Shown: in pieces, positions 34,724 to 47,182 of the stretch
How the letters are laid out: every line of letters starts with the position of its first letter
Numbering within the stretch: the stretch's first letter is position 1
DNA from: Ulota crispa
Lineage: Eukaryota; Streptophyta; Bryopsida; Orthotrichales; Orthotrichaceae
DNA length: 64,000 nt
Direction: 5' to 3'
Assembly (NCBI GenBank): GCA_963920765.1
Contig: OY987249.1
Location: 18,324,483-18,388,482, forward strand
Translations under genes and position numbers: made by a program
The notes under the pieces: model-generated
Told to the model about the DNA's origin: nothing
Seen by the model: only the letters and a program-made list of their open reading frames with translations
The model's database searches: none

Positions 34724-36696
34724 GTTCATTCAAATCAAATATTATAAATGAGGTAGTTAGCTATTGTATCGAATTGATATGATCAACAATTTGAGATGAT
34801 TTTTATTTTAGTATTCATTGATAAAATGGCATTCATGAAAAAAGTGTTAGTTGCTAATTTCTCATGTTGCCTTAATGCTTATTGTATTTATGAACTAACT
34901 TTTGCTTGTATTTTTGTATGAAAATTCTTTTTTTTTATATGAGTTTGTGTTTCAATAAAATGAAAATTATCTAGCAAATAATTCTACATTGAACATTTAG
35001 AGAAGTTGACAAAAATGAGTTGAAAGTATGTATGTTGCTTGATTTTACAACTTTGAACTCAAATTTTATATTGTGATCTATGTGTAAGTCAATGTAATTA
35101 CAAAACTTATTTGGTAGTGCTTTGATTCATTTTTTAGCACCTTTTTGTATATTTTCTTTTCTTTCAGCACTATTTAGAAATCATTTTCCAAATTTCAGGC
35201 AATCAATGTCCATAATTATGATAAAAATTAGGCAAATACTTCAAGAATTAATTTTTATCCAAGCTGCTAGTAAGGTACCATACTATGAATACAAAGCAAA
35301 AATTCTTGCAAAATTTTGGAGATTCAATTTGCAACAAAAACTCAAGAAGGAAATTCCAATCAACAATTTCAACTTTTATCAGTAAACATCATTGAGTGCA
35401 ATAGAAGATCCAACCATAGGATATGTTCAAAGGGTCATAATCAAATACTTTATTAGCAAGTCATTGTTCTACATGCTCTTTTAGATTGCACTTTATAACA
35501 AATTGTCACAGATTCAAAAATCTAGAGTGTTCATTTCTCCTTTTGAATTGCATTTTAATACATCTTCAAGTATATGGATACTCTAGAGTCCCCTTGGTCC
35601 TTAGAGTACCCCTTGGTCCTAAAGTTTGGCGGAGAGAAGTAAGGACATGGAGGTGATATTAAAGAGGTCAACTTGTACATGCTATTTCTATTTTGCTATG
35701 TTCCTTCTTTCCAAATTTTAATTGACTAGGTTGGTAGTTTGCTTCTCTTTAAGAACATGTTTAACTAAAGGAATTATTAAAACAACGCCCTCATGTTATT
35801 ACTGCAACAATCTTAGGTAGGCACATGACTTCTATGAATGTTGTAGCCATCTTATGCACAGTGATATTCATCCTTTTAACCCAAAAAAACACAAAAGCTA
35901 AACAAAGAGTAGAAGATTGGAAATGCGTCATTTAGAGGCATCAAATCAAAATTTGGCAAAAATTAAACAAGCAATACAACACAACTTATTTGGCATCAAT
36001 TTTAAAAAGCAAGCACATTTCTATCATGGTTTGAGGCACTTTTTGTGACAACAGGACCTTGCCTTTGATCTTTATGCCACCTGGATAACTACGTACAACA
36101 TACAACAACAAACTTTGTACCTTGGTTAGAATGCGGCATCCACAACATGGAGGTGTTGCTTTAGCAACTCCCTTAACTGATCATATAGTATTCAATCATG
36201 TAATTATGAACTTATTATGTTATTCAACATTGGGAGATTTCTTCATGTTATGTGTGTATTTTTAAACACTTTCAATAGATTTCCCAAATTTTCAATATCA
36301 AAAAATTATAGTGAGGGCTAGTGTTTGGGAAGAACCGATGGCTAGTGTATTGTTAGCCGATTGAAATTGCAAAAAACTTGGTTGAAACTTAAAACCACAG
36401 ACAATACTTTGGTTCTTTTCTCCCAAAGGTTTAAATACAATATACTACAATAGAAACTTAGAAGTTTTGCAAAATATAACCGGTATATGTTAGTGAAAAT
36501 TTGGTTGAAATTGGAAAATGCGGGATTTCAAGTCATGAAACTAAAATTTCTCCATGAATAGTCATAAGGGCTATCTATGAATTGTTATTTATGGACTCTA
36601 AATAGTCCATAATAAGATAAAATATGGCATGTTTATACCCATTATGTCTTTATGCATAGGGATTGGCTTGTTTTGTTTTATTTGAATTGTTCTTGC
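33198..36696. other. Long spacer with (TA)n at 34664-34720; no gene seen
   Basis: About 3.5 kb, very AT-rich. Contains a (TA) microsatellite of about 28 units at 34664-34720. I see no exon, RNA gene or multi-copy repeat in the remainder. Confidence 0.45.
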
Positions 36697-36700
36697 TTAA

Positions 36701-37322
36701 CCCTTTAAAGATTGGTTGACTACTTTTTGGTTGATTTGGACACATTATCATTGGTAGTCAAAGTTTAACAATGAATTTGGTTATAGATGAAAGGAGATGG
36801 ATGTGAGGAATTCAAAAATGAATGATACGGGACAAATTCCATGAAGATCCTTGTTGGCATATGGTGTAGGGGTTGAAAAAACTACCTGCATGCATGCTGA
36901 AAATACCCAAATCATTGGAGAAATACAGCCCTAAATGCAAAAGAGAATGGCAATTATACTGACAAACACAAGTTTGGGGAACGCTAGGTTGGACTTCCAT
37001 ATGGTTCTTGAAGGTAAAAAATGAGAGACCTGGTCCTATAAGATTGAAAAAGAATTCCTCACCAACAAATATTGTGGCAAATGTAGCTTATTGTATGCAT
37101 GCTCACTTCACCGTATCCGGACTAAGAGATCTATTCTAATTTGCAACAAAGGAACCCTCAATTGTCACCAAATTTATTTTAAAGGTCCAAGCATCATATC
37201 CCATTCCAATGGTACGCTCAAATCTTCATCAAGAATCACAGTTAGATACTTCTCATATGTATTGAGTTTAGAAGATGAAAACCTCTTGTCCGCCCTCCAA
37301 ATCAACCATAGACCTTAAAGGG
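36701..37322. repeat. TTAA element, family G (622 bp)
   Basis: TTAA at 36697-36700 and 37323-37326. Left CCCTTTAAAGATTGGTTGA and inverted right CCCTTTAAGGTCTATGGTTG. Both ends complete. No coding sequence. Confidence 0.82.
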
Positions 37323-37448
37323 TTAAGATATGACAACCTCAACCATTTTCTCACTTATATAATTGCAACTTCACCATGTTTCCCAACAAAAAAATCATAG
37401 GCATTGTTTAAGAAATGGTACAAGGTAAAATCCATTGCGAGCCAAAAA

Positions 37449-37590
37449 CACTCTAAGAAAAAACATGTCCTAAATGACTTGTTCATAACAACTATAAATG
37501 TTCGCAATGATTATGAGATGACTCATTTATAGTCATTGTAGACATTTTCAATTGTTGTGGACCAGTCATTTATAATTTCTTTTAGAGACT
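37449..37590. repeat. Degenerate CACTA-like short element
   Basis: Left cactctaagaaaaaacatg then tcctaaatgactt; right agtcatttataatttctttt then agag. These match the ends of 60422-60744 in the P450 intron. Contains the aact(a)c/tataaatgt and catttatagtcattgt sub-motifs of that element. Confidence 0.6.
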
Positions 37591-37631
37591 CATTATTCCA
37601 CCCCTTTGGTCATTCTAATTCATTAAAATAA

Positions 37632-37773
37632 CACTACAAGAAAACAAGACCCTAACCAATAATATTGTGTTAATTTGAACATCTTGATTAGGACATTTTG
37701 AACATAACATTGTTGATTAGGATATTTTTGTGATGATTATGACCATTGGATTAGGGCCCATTTTCTCCTAGTG
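37632..37773. repeat. 142-bp CACTA-type MITE with TAA duplication
   Basis: Starts CACTACAAGAAAACAAGACC and ends with the inverted CACTAGGAGAAAATGGGCCC. The 3-bp direct repeat TAA lies at 37629-37631 and 37774-37776. The start CACTACAAGAAAA is the canonical En/Spm (CACTA) terminus, and 3 bp is the proper target duplication. Confidence 0.88.
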
Positions 37774-37776
37774 TAA

Positions 37777-39136
37777 AAGCAATTCCATCTTGCATTAGAA
37801 AATATGGCTCCAAAGTATTGCATGTTTTTTCAAGGCATTTGCACATTCTATACTTGGGGAGTTTTTTTTTGTATATCCAAGACATAGGAACATTTTTTGT
37901 ATTATGAAAAACACAAGGATGTTTTCAAAATTTTCTATAAGCTTACGTTTGACCTCTTTAAATGTGTACAATTGCAGTACAAATAAAAGTTTCGGGGTGG
38001 TTTCCGTGGTTTTGAGAAGCTTTTGCCATTGTTTTCTTTTATTCAATATCAAGCTTGCACGTATAAATTATCTTCAAATTGGGATTTACATTGGTTCAAA
38101 TTAGAATCATGGAACACCCTTAAATTACGGGATTGGAGCTTAAAATTATTAGTTTTTGTTGCATCCTTCACAAGAATTGAACTTGGCATAAGCTTGTACT
38201 ATATGAAGGCCAAGGATATTCCCAAAGTTGCTAATTTTGAGTTGAGATTAATGTTGAAAACATTCCACAAAATCATATGAAAAGATATGAGAGTCTACAA
38301 TTCAAGTTTTCTCCTATTTTGAGTGAATCTTTTGTTGCCTTTGTAAGACACCTCTCAACATTTATACTGATCTTTTTTGTAGCACTCTTCTACAAAAACA
38401 ACATCCATTAGAATCGACTCAAAGTCTTTGGTTGGCCCTCCATAGCCACATCCATGACAATTTCCATTTTTTATTTCCTCTCATGCAATTTTTATGCTCC
38501 GTTTGATATTACAACTTTGCAAAGACAAACCTCTTTCACATAGGAGGCATGGGAGCCGGAGCAAGAGACGCATGAGGCAAGCAACTATGAAGAAGCAAAC
38601 TTCATGCAAAAGAGGGATAAAATTTGGGGGAGAATTAATTTGCTCTTCAAGTACAAAATTTAAGGGTTGTTCTACAAATGGGCACTTGATCGATGAGGAT
38701 GTTTTTGAGACCGTTTGGGTTTTAGTTAAAATGACCCCAAGTTTTCATGAGCTTGTCTCTAATATAAATCGGTCCCAAAGGTTGCTTTCTGACTACCAAA
38801 ATTAAATGAAAAAAAATATATATATACACTGGTTGGAGTTGAGTGAGGGTACTTGGCAATGTGGACCTGGCATTTGCGGGGGGTACAGTACCTGGTTTGA
38901 CGGCAGTCAGTTTAAATGGGCTTTCTAGTTATTTGGTTGTTGTGTTTGTTTACAACTGACTTGCTTGTGCCACAAGCAAGCACCAAACCTTTTTTATGTG
39001 GGTTCTTATTTCTTATTATTTTTTGGGCAAATGGGTTCACTTTACCCAAGCGCCTAGGTCACGTACTCTTGAGTCTTGGCCTTGAGTTTGTATCTGGAGG
39101 TGTGTTGTACTTGTACGGTAAGGGAGGCGGTTTACA
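37777..39136. other. Spacer, no gene seen
   Basis: Frames at 38494-38805 and 38916-39140 are open but have no recognisable motif, no splice context and no homologue I know; I treat them as chance. Confidence 0.4.
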
Positions 39137-39140
39137 TTAA

Positions 39141-40047
39141 CCCTTTAAGGACCACGCAATCATATTTTGGTCGCTGGGACTGGTTTTTGGCATGTAGGTT
39201 GAAATCGCTCAATAATTTGGAATTTGGTCTTGAAGTACACATGTGATCACAAGAATTTTGCATCCATTTACAAAAATAACAATATAATTGGGTATGTGAG
39301 TTGATATGTTATGGTGTTTGTACAGCATGGCTTCAAAATACGTATCCAATTTTTGTCAAAGATGGATCAAAGCAACAACACAATACATCAAGTATGCAAG
39401 AAGAAGGTCAAATTTCAATTGCACAATTCTAAAAAATTTCAAATTGCTTAAAAAATACGCTTGTATTGTTTTCATATATGGTAGTAGTATAATTGTAGTA
39501 TTTGAAGATCTACTGAAATGTTGTTGTCATTTTGGCTTTAAAATTTGTCATCCTACATTTAAAGCCAATTCTTGATTGTTTTCACCAATTGGATTTTCCG
39601 GAATAATTATCAAATTTCTTGTAGAACTAATTTAGGGTAGCAAAGAAAATGGGTTTTTTGACCCTTTCTATCCACTTAGCTACACCTTGTGATTGCCATT
39701 TTTGTTTATTTTGTGTGAAACTAGTCTTGTTGGAAAGGTGGGAAACCTTGCTTTCTAGAAATGTAAGGCTCTTCTCAATCAAAGCTTGCATGAAAGGTTA
39801 ACATTCAAAACCACACAAGCATGAAAAACTAGAGATTTTCCATATATGGCTCACTCAATCAGTATAATATTTCACCTCCAATGGTAGATCTAGCTGAAAT
39901 TTTGGTGCTTTACAATAAACAAGGTGTACTTCCCATTTGTACAGTTGGATTATTGAAAATGGGTCCATATTTGAGTCAATTCCAAATCTAAGCTTACAGC
40001 CCTTGTTTTTAGTGGATTTTGGGAAAATGTGTGTGGTTGTTAAAGGG
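39141..40047 (+). repeat. TTAA element, family D copy 1 (907 bp)
   Basis: TTAA at 39137-39140 and 40048-40051. Left CCCTTTAAGGACCACGCAA and inverted right CCCTTTAACAACCACACAC. The whole body is repeated in inverted orientation at 47568-48463, for example atcaaagcttgcatg versus catgcaagctttg and ccatatatggctcactcaat versus attgagtgagctgtatatgg. Confidence 0.92.
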
Positions 40048-40051
40048 TTAA

Positions 40052-40793
40052 GGGCACTTCTTTGTGCCGGCAAAGTTGGTGAAGGGTACAACAAGACGTT
40101 TTCAGGAGTTGGTAAACTGAATATATTCCCTACACAAACTACAGTAGTGCAATCAGGTTGACATGCCCTCAAAAGCTACATCATGACTCATCACTTGATC
40201 ACATGGAGATGCATGTGACTCTTTAGATATTAGAATTTTACATGGTTTATTGCTTTGGGTGTCATTAATTTCTTAGTTTTTACAATGTTATTGTTGTTGC
40301 CAAATCCTTATTATCATTGAAAAAGATTGTTGTAATAATTATTGATGAAATTCATTGTAGAATCAGTAAGAATTTATATAGTATAAAACGTCAAGAAAAT
40401 AGTGTGGAGCAACCTAATTGCACTATTGCACTATGTTAATGGGAGTTGACAAAACCAAAGCTTTGTGCCTTTGCCAATTACGTAGGGAGAAACTAGGAAC
40501 AGAGTAGTCCTGATTGCCTTGTTGTCGTAGAATTTTTTCATGTGCAAATATGAATTGCAGTCAAATTCTTAAAAAGTAAATCCCACCAAGTGTGGTTTTT
40601 CTTCATATTGGATGCATACATGATAATGTTGCAAAGTTCTTGAAAACACCTTTCTGATGGTATGTTGACAAGCCCTATTTGGAACAAGATTACAATTACA
40701 ATTATGATAAGTCGTAAATTTTAGTTGATCTTCTACTACAAGTCATCCATTCAACAGCCTAATTTGGTCAAGTTTTTTAATGACACAAAGTCC
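40052..40793. other. Spacer, no gene seen
   Basis: No exon or repeat recognised. Confidence 0.4.
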
Positions 40794-40797
40794 TTGA

Positions 40798-41739
40798 CCC
40801 CTAAAGGACCAAGCTCTTTTTTGTGTGGAAGTCACTTTGAAAACTGCCACTTTTGGGGGAATGAGTAGAAAGTAGGAAAAAAAGCTTTTTTGGAAATTCA
40901 ATCATAGGATCTTGTCTTAAATTATGGGAGGTACTTGCAGGAAAAAAATCAGTTCATTCTAGATGTAGAGGAGTGAGATATTGACATCTGAAGTGAAAAA
41001 AAAAAGTTTTTGTCCTTGCTACCCAAAAATTTCAGAAGCCTTTGATTGCTCCTATATCAAAAAAAATCTCTACACAAAGTTGAGGTTTATTTTTTTCCAT
41101 ATAGAAGACCAAGTTAGGTACATGTCGGAGAACTTTCAAATGAATTGGAGGTGTGAATCATGCTTTGTAAAATCTCCCAATGCCACAAGGCCATAAAATT
41201 TGCAAATAAATTAGGCAAAATTGGAGGATTTATGTAAAATTCAGAAATCTAAATTAATTTGATCCAAATGGCAAAAACCAAGGAATCTTAGTCTACTACA
41301 AATTGGAAAAAAAAAGTCAAAAATAAATACACAAAGAGCTCAAAAAAGTAAAGCACCAAATCTTACAAGGGGCAAAAGGAATGGAGGTTTGGGAGTCTCA
41401 TGCCTACCCACAGACTAAAAATTCTCACTCATCAATCAAATTTGAATGATTCAAAACTTCCCACTTACATATAAATCTAATGGACCAAGTTCAGATTTTT
41501 ATTTAAAAAATAGATAATATTTATAAAAAAATTGGATTGCCTATCCTCCTGCATTTTTCAGAAATTCATGCATAAATTCTTCATCAAATGTTGGAATGAA
41601 GAAGAAATTAGATGCCCACACATACATTTGAACTCCCCATCTTCCGTAAAAGTTTCAAAAAATCACACAAAAACGTTAAGTGTAAGTACATGCCCAAAAC
41701 CCCACTTAGCCCCTAATGGGCCACTTGGGCCTTTAGGGG
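40798..41739. repeat. TTAA element, family H (942 bp)
   Basis: Left CCCCTAAAGGACCAAGCTC after TTGA (one change from TTAA); inverted right CCCCTAAAGGCCCAAGTGG followed by TTAA (41740-41743). Largest of the group. No coding sequence recognised. Confidence 0.78.
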
Positions 41740-41743
41740 TTAA

Positions 41744-42492
41744 AAACATGGGCTTTATCCATAAATTGTGCTAATCAAATAGGTTCATTCTTCTTTTGCT
41801 TTTGTATTATTCTTGTATTCATTGGTATTGATCTAGTATTCCAATGTTGTCTTTCTTAGATTTTACCAAAATTTGTCGCATATAGAAGCTTATCCTAGGT
41901 CTCAAAGTTCAAAGTCTTAATTCACCTAGAAAAATCTACATGGAAAAACTACTTTAAACTTTTGGTGCTAAGAAATGGGAGGCTTTGCTCCAAGAGTTGA
42001 GCGTTGCAAACTTAGAAATCCAACTTGGTTCCAACAAATTTGTTGCATAAAACGTTCTAATATATCATATACATATTTTGCGTTGTATTCTACGCAACAA
42101 AGTTGGAATCTAATTGACGCTTGTAGGAATATGACAAGGGCCATAGTGTGAACCGCCATTGGTGAATAGTATTGTGCAATCATGGTGTGGATGGAGGGGT
42201 GAGTGGGTGTTTATAATTTGGTACGAAATTTTAGTACATTAGTGTAGAGTGAAAATGGACTTCTCTCTTTCACAAGTGCAAAATAGAACTTATCCTTTCT
42301 ATACAAACTCTTTTATGAAAGTACGTAAAATTTGTCTTAGGGGGACCAACATACTCAATTTCAAGTTCCACTCATGTCTACTCAAAAGAAATAAGAGACA
42401 ATAATTAAAACAACAAAGGTACACTTAAGTTATCTATTTACTTTTGCCAATCTAAAATTACGGACCACTCTAATTTTCGTTCTTGTGTCTTG
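41744..42492. other. Spacer, no gene seen
   Basis: Nothing recognised up to the Harbinger-like left end. Confidence 0.4.
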
Positions 42493-42660
42493 GGGTGGCT
42501 TCATACAATGGCCAAAGGTCCAAATGCCATCAGTATGCACCAATCAAATTGCACAAAGTTGAGAGTCCGGCTGCTCACGCCTTCACACTAGAGGCCAAAC
42601 TCCAATGGGCATCATTTGTCATTTGCCTACATGGCAACACTTTATCATCCAAGATTCACG

Positions 42661-42721
42661 GCCTTTGGGCAAGATTTTGGGTCTAGCAAAATGCTAGACC
42701 CAAACTCTTGCCTAAAGGCCG
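42661..42721. repeat. Short strong hairpin in the Harbinger subterminal region
   Basis: ggcctttgggcaaga, then tttgggtctagca pairs with tgctagacccaaa and tcttgcctaaaggcc, loop of about 3 bases. Nearly perfect over about 29 bp per arm. Confidence 0.85.
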
Positions 42722-44011
42722 TTAGAACTTTTCAAATTTTTTGAATAAAAAAATCCAAAACCGACAAGATCTTGGCCGTTAGATCAAAAACCCTTTTCTT
42801 GGAAGGGGGGAAAGGGCTATCTCCTTCTTCTTCTTCTTCCCTCTCTTCATCTCTCTCTCTCTTTCAGTTTTTGTTGTTTGGTAGGGTTTGCTCCTTGTTT
42901 TGCAGCTCTATTTGTTGTTTTTGAAAGTAGAGAACATGGAGAATTTTTCTCAAAACCCCTTCTATTGTAGCCAGCCATCCATAGTAGGGTCAGAATTTTT
43001 TTTGACTCCAAGTTCTTATGGAGCATTCTAGTCCCTTTTAGCTCAAGCTAGAGGGAAAGGAGTGGAAGAGGCAAACATGGAGAGGGTAGAAGAGAGGATT
43101 GTTGAAGTTGATGGAGATTGTGAGATTTTGAAGCCCTCTAAGAAGAGAGCTCTTCCTAAGCAAAAGGCTGCTCCAAGGAAGAGGGCTGCACCTAAGAAAA
43201 CAGTAGTGAAGATTGAAGGAGAAGGACAAGAAGACAATTCAACACAAAAGTGGGAGGACTTGGAGGTGCTTCAATTGATTACACTCAAGGTAGAGATGGA
43301 GCTAGAGTTTGTTTGGCAGGGCAAAAAACAAGGTGCAAAACTCTAATGTTTTTAAAAATTTCCCTTTATTTTTTTCAAAAGGTAAATGGGCCTTTTATGG
43401 GCCATAAGGCATTTGCCTTTGCCTTCACCTTTGCTAACCCTGCGCCCGTGTCTCGGCCCTAAGCCCCCCTTTTTTCCAAACCACTTGCAAATGGTGGCAC
43501 CAGGAAAAGAACCCTAGTCTCCACCACCACCACCGGTGGATACTACCCACAAGGTGGACACACTTCCCACCCCCCTCCTTAGATGAACAACAAGACATTC
43601 TTCTTCCAATTATACACTTCCTATTTCTTATTCAACTATGTGAGCATGTGCTGTCATTTTTTTTTCAAGCCATTTTTTGACTATTTCCTTCTATTTTCTT
43701 CATGTTGTGTGTGTAGGAATCGATATTTGAGTACAGCTTCATGTTAGAATGATTGTCATATTACCAAAATTCAACCGGACCGCTACAACATGCCGCAAAA
43801 AATTCAAGACCATTTTTAATGCATACAAAGAAGACAAAATTGCAAATGGGATTTTAGGCAACAACTAGCAAGAGAGCAAATTCTATGAAGCAACGGAGAA
43901 ATGGTATCATCAAGCCAAGCAAGTCATAAAGCATGTCTCTGCTGCAATTGCGGATCTATACGAAACCAACTCCTCTCCAGATGTAGAAAGCGCACCAACA
44001 TCAGCAACCGT

Positions 44012-46184
44012 TGTCGGGTTGAGAGGAGCGCGCCTTGGGAACACGCAGGGTGTCTTGCTGCAATTGTGCGTTGCCGACTAAAATTATCGTCAATCTTGAT
44101 CTTCTCTTCAAATCTTCAGTCTTCAGTCGTTCGTTGGCCTATCTTGTGGCTGGCTCTAAGGATATAAGGGTCAAGGTAGGGATAAGAGTCTACTGAATAT
44201 GGGACGAGTAGATCGGGACAGCAGACACGAGCTGCCGTCCGTATGACGGGATCCTAAAATCAAATTCACGATCTGCTGACCAATATTCCAGATCGTGAGA
44301 ACAAAGCAAGTCTCAACTATGTGAGTGATCAATTCCACTTTGTCACCACGACAATAAATGGGATTAAGTTTGGTTTAACCCAAACTGCCCGCAACAAAGT
44401 TTACAAAACAGAATGAAAATGAATTGACAAACGAGCCTCCAAAACCGGCTGAGAATAACAAAGTCACATCCCACACATACATAAAAAATAAATCCAAAAC
44501 ATTCCTCTTGAAATCTTCATATCTTCAGATCTTCAATTCTTCATGTCTTCATGTCTTCAAGTCTTCATGTTTTAATAAAAACAATGGAAAAAATCACAAA
44601 TAACAAGTCCTAAAAAAGTAGCGACCTTCTATCTAGTACCACAGATGGCTCAAAGATTCAAATGTTAAATATAATAGCAATTTGAAAAGCTCTTCTAACC
44701 CTCTAACATCTCTTTAAATTTCAACTCAATCCAAGATATTGCCCAAAAGTTATGCGGGTTCAAAGAAGAGGCTCTTTTTCCTTCTTACAAGCTAAACACT
44801 GCTTCTATAAACCTCTATAACTTTTGTTCTATACATTACTCATAGAAACATGATATCAATTTAAAAAGATGATATCACTGGCTACAACCCATAAAATTTT
44901 CACTTCAAAATAAAACTCCGTTCGAAAGCTCTAGTCAATCAAAGTGTGGGTCTCAATTTTTTAGAGAGCACCCAAACCTCCAACTTCTACCCACTATAAC
45001 TTCTTCAATAAAATTTCAAATGAAATGATTAAAGATAATTTAAAAAACTATAATAACAAACTATCACTTCTAAAAACTTGAGAAGAAAATTTTATACTGT
45101 TCAAAAGTTGTAGTTCTTCAAAGTCTCGGCCTTCTCCTAACAAAAGAGCAGCCACCTCCAAACCTTCACACCTCCAAACCTTCACACCTCCATAACTTTT
45201 TTGTCCAAGCTTCAAATCTCAAACTTAAGGACTTTCTAGAAATCCAAGACTAAGATAAATACTCCTTTCAAATCTTGTTGCAAAATGATATACAAATCAT
45301 AAATTATGGCTTGTCAAAGTCTCAGCCTTTCTTCATAGTTTGGCTTTTTGACTCCAAAATTCAAACACTCATAACTTTTGCATCACAACTCCAAATCAAA
45401 CTTGCAAACTCATTTTGGAAAGATAATCACACAAGAAAAAACCTCTTCAAATTTCAATACAAAATCATGTATACACAGAAAAATCTCTCACATCAAAGTT
45501 TTGGGCTTTTCCCCCTTCTTCTCACCAACACTCATCCATTAACTTCCAACAACTAAGGGATCTTTCTTCCATAATTTTGACTCTATCTAAGATAGGGAGG
45601 TGGGGCATATTAGCCCATGCCCCTCCCTATCCCAACCCCACCATAGATGCTAAACCTTTTTTCCTTTCACACCTTTCTTATTGACTTCTAAACCCTTAGT
45701 ATTTTTATTCAAACAAAGGTAAAATATATGAGCCTCCAAAACATCTAGATAAACATATGAAAATGATCAAATTACAAAATAAACACCATCGTAAAGTGGC
45801 CACGTGCCCTTGCAAGCATATAATAGCGTCAAACGCTTGTCTTCAATCGCTAAATCGTGGACTTGGTTGGCTGGAAAAGCGGTTGTCTCTGGTCGCCCGT
45901 CGGTCCGGCTTCGAATCCCATCGGACTCGTCGAGTGGTGATGGCGGCTCACGGCTTGGCAGCTAGTGAGGCAGGAAATTGGCCCATCCAACCCGCTATCT
46001 ATCCTCTTGAGCTGTGCATGTGACAAGACGGTGCAGCGCGCTCGAATCTATGGCCGCTGCATTGTCACCAAACCGTGGTCCTTACCACGACCACCTCTTT
46101 TGCCTCAACTGTTGATTTATTGAAATCAACACAAACATAAATATATAACGAGTATCTACATGATGGAGATATCTCCATCAGGAT
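44012..46184. mobile_element. 2.17-kb insertion into the SANT gene, possible solo LTR
   Basis: The reading of the SANT protein breaks at ACCGT (44007-44011) and resumes after ACCGT (46185-46189), so this block is flanked by a 5-bp direct repeat. It starts TGTCGGGTTGAGAGGAGCGC and ends with a 20-bp palindrome TGATGGAGATATCTCCATCA plus ggat. No gag, pol or transposase frame is visible. TG start plus a 5-bp duplication fits an LTR; the 3' end is not the canonical CA. Internally there are (tcttca)-rich runs (44100, 44510-44570) and a pol III-like box pair at 45868-45918. Confidence 0.6.
45868..45918 (+). other. Degenerate tRNA-like pol III promoter boxes
   Basis: TGGCTGGAAAAGCGG at 45868-45882 resembles an A box, and GCTTCGAATCC at 45908-45918 differs from the B box GGTTCGAATCC at one base. 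The spacing is tRNA-like. The acceptor and T-stems do not pair, so it is not a working tRNA gene; a tRNA-derived SINE fragment is possible. Confidence 0.3.
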
Positions 46185-46510
46185 ACCGTTTCTACTCCAA
46201 CATCTACCCTATCATCAAAGGGTAAGGCTGCCTTTCACAATAGGGCTATTGACATATTTGAAAAAATGGTAGGAACTGACAACGGTTTGAAGAAAAATTT
46301 TGACAGAACAAATGACTTGCTAGAGAGGGTAGACTCACAAATAGATTGTTTGATCAATAAGCTCTTGAATACTACCCGCTACTCTTCATCTAAGCTACAA
46401 TGCTCAAACTGAATGTTGGCCTTTTCAGCCAAGTAACTTTTATCAAAAGTCTCTACTAACAACAGATGAATTCAAGTTGCTTCAGCCAACATGTTCTTCA
46501 TTTTATCTTG

Positions 46511-47182
46511 TCATTCCTTCCTTGTTTCTTCACTTTCTGAATTGCCTTCCTCTTCTACCTCTTTCTCTTCTCTTGGTTCTATGAATGGGGTTTCTTCACT
46601 ACCTGGATTTTTGTTTTGCAAGTTTCTCATTTCCCTTAATGATGATTGTAATGAGTGAAACATATCTACTTCCTGCAAATTTCCTAGTGACATGTTAGCT
46701 TCATCTTGTAGCTCTTCCTCTGCTTCTTTAGCCCAATCCATGGAGAATTTGTCCTTTTCTAAAATGCATAGGTTGTGAAGACATAGAGAGGCTACGACAA
46801 TGTTAGGCACATGTCGAAATGGCACATCAACTTGCTTTAGTAAAATGCGCCATCTACCTTTCAGAATCCCAAACGCCCTTTCTACAACCATACGTGTGCT
46901 TGATTGGATGAAGTTCCAATGTGCTTTATTTCTAGGCAATCCCTCTCTTTCTCTTTTGAATGGAGAATAAAACCAAGGCCTCATAGGATATGCAGCATCA
47001 CCAATGAATTTGTAGGGTAAAAAGGCACCTTTCATGGTCTTCTTCTCTATTTCTGATTTCTGAAAAAGGGCCCAATCATGAATCCGGCCAGCCCAATCAA
47101 AATCATAGTCCCAAAACTTGCATTTTGCATCTACAACCCCTTGTAGTAAACAAGAGATTCCTCCTCCTCCGTCATTGGGCAA
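46511..47182 (-). pseudogene. PIF/Harbinger (HARBI1-like, DDE_Tnp_4) transposase, N-terminally truncated
   Basis: A 223-residue open frame carries the C-terminal half of the nuclease. VVDAKCKFWDYDF and GRIHDWALFQKSEI precede FIGDAAYPMRPWFYSPF, which holds the second catalytic Asp (residue 62 of this frame). RMVVERAFGILKGRWRIL contains the catalytic Glu (about 101), and VVASLCLHNLCI is the usual following helix. The acidic tail (EEKEVEEEGNSESEETRKE) is common in plant copies. The region with the first Asp (normally in a DGT-like motif) is absent upstream of 47182, where the sequence turns unrelated, so the enzyme cannot be active. It faces the SANT pseudogene. Confidence 0.85.

Larger units (their letters stand above)
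42936..46412 (+). pseudogene. Myb/SANT-like (trihelix-type) accessory protein of the Harbinger element, broken
   Basis: The ATG at 42936 opens MENFSQNPFYCSQPSIVG, typical of transposon-encoded plant SANT proteins. An in-frame TAG at 43029-43031 interrupts it; the frame then continues with a basic stretch (PSKKRALPKQKAAPRKRAAP) and the first SANT helix (WEDLEVLQLITLKVEMELEF). A stop at 43344 and sequence decay follow. The third-helix region reappears at about 43775-44006 (RTATTCRKKFKTIFNAYKED, then a stop, then FYEATEKWYHQAKQV). At 44007-46189 the gene is split by an insertion, and the C-terminal coiled part resumes at 46185-46412 (GKAAFHNRAIDIFEKMVG, DRTNDLLERVDSQIDCLIN), ending at TGA. Such proteins bind the element ends with the transposase. 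At least three lesions plus the insertion rule out function. Confidence 0.8.

Noticed and set aside
38494..39140. Two open frames (103 and 74 codons) as small genes
   Set aside because: No motif, no splice or composition support, low complexity of evidence.
45850..45930. Functional tRNA gene
   Set aside because: Box-like motifs exist but the acceptor stem and T-stem do not pair.
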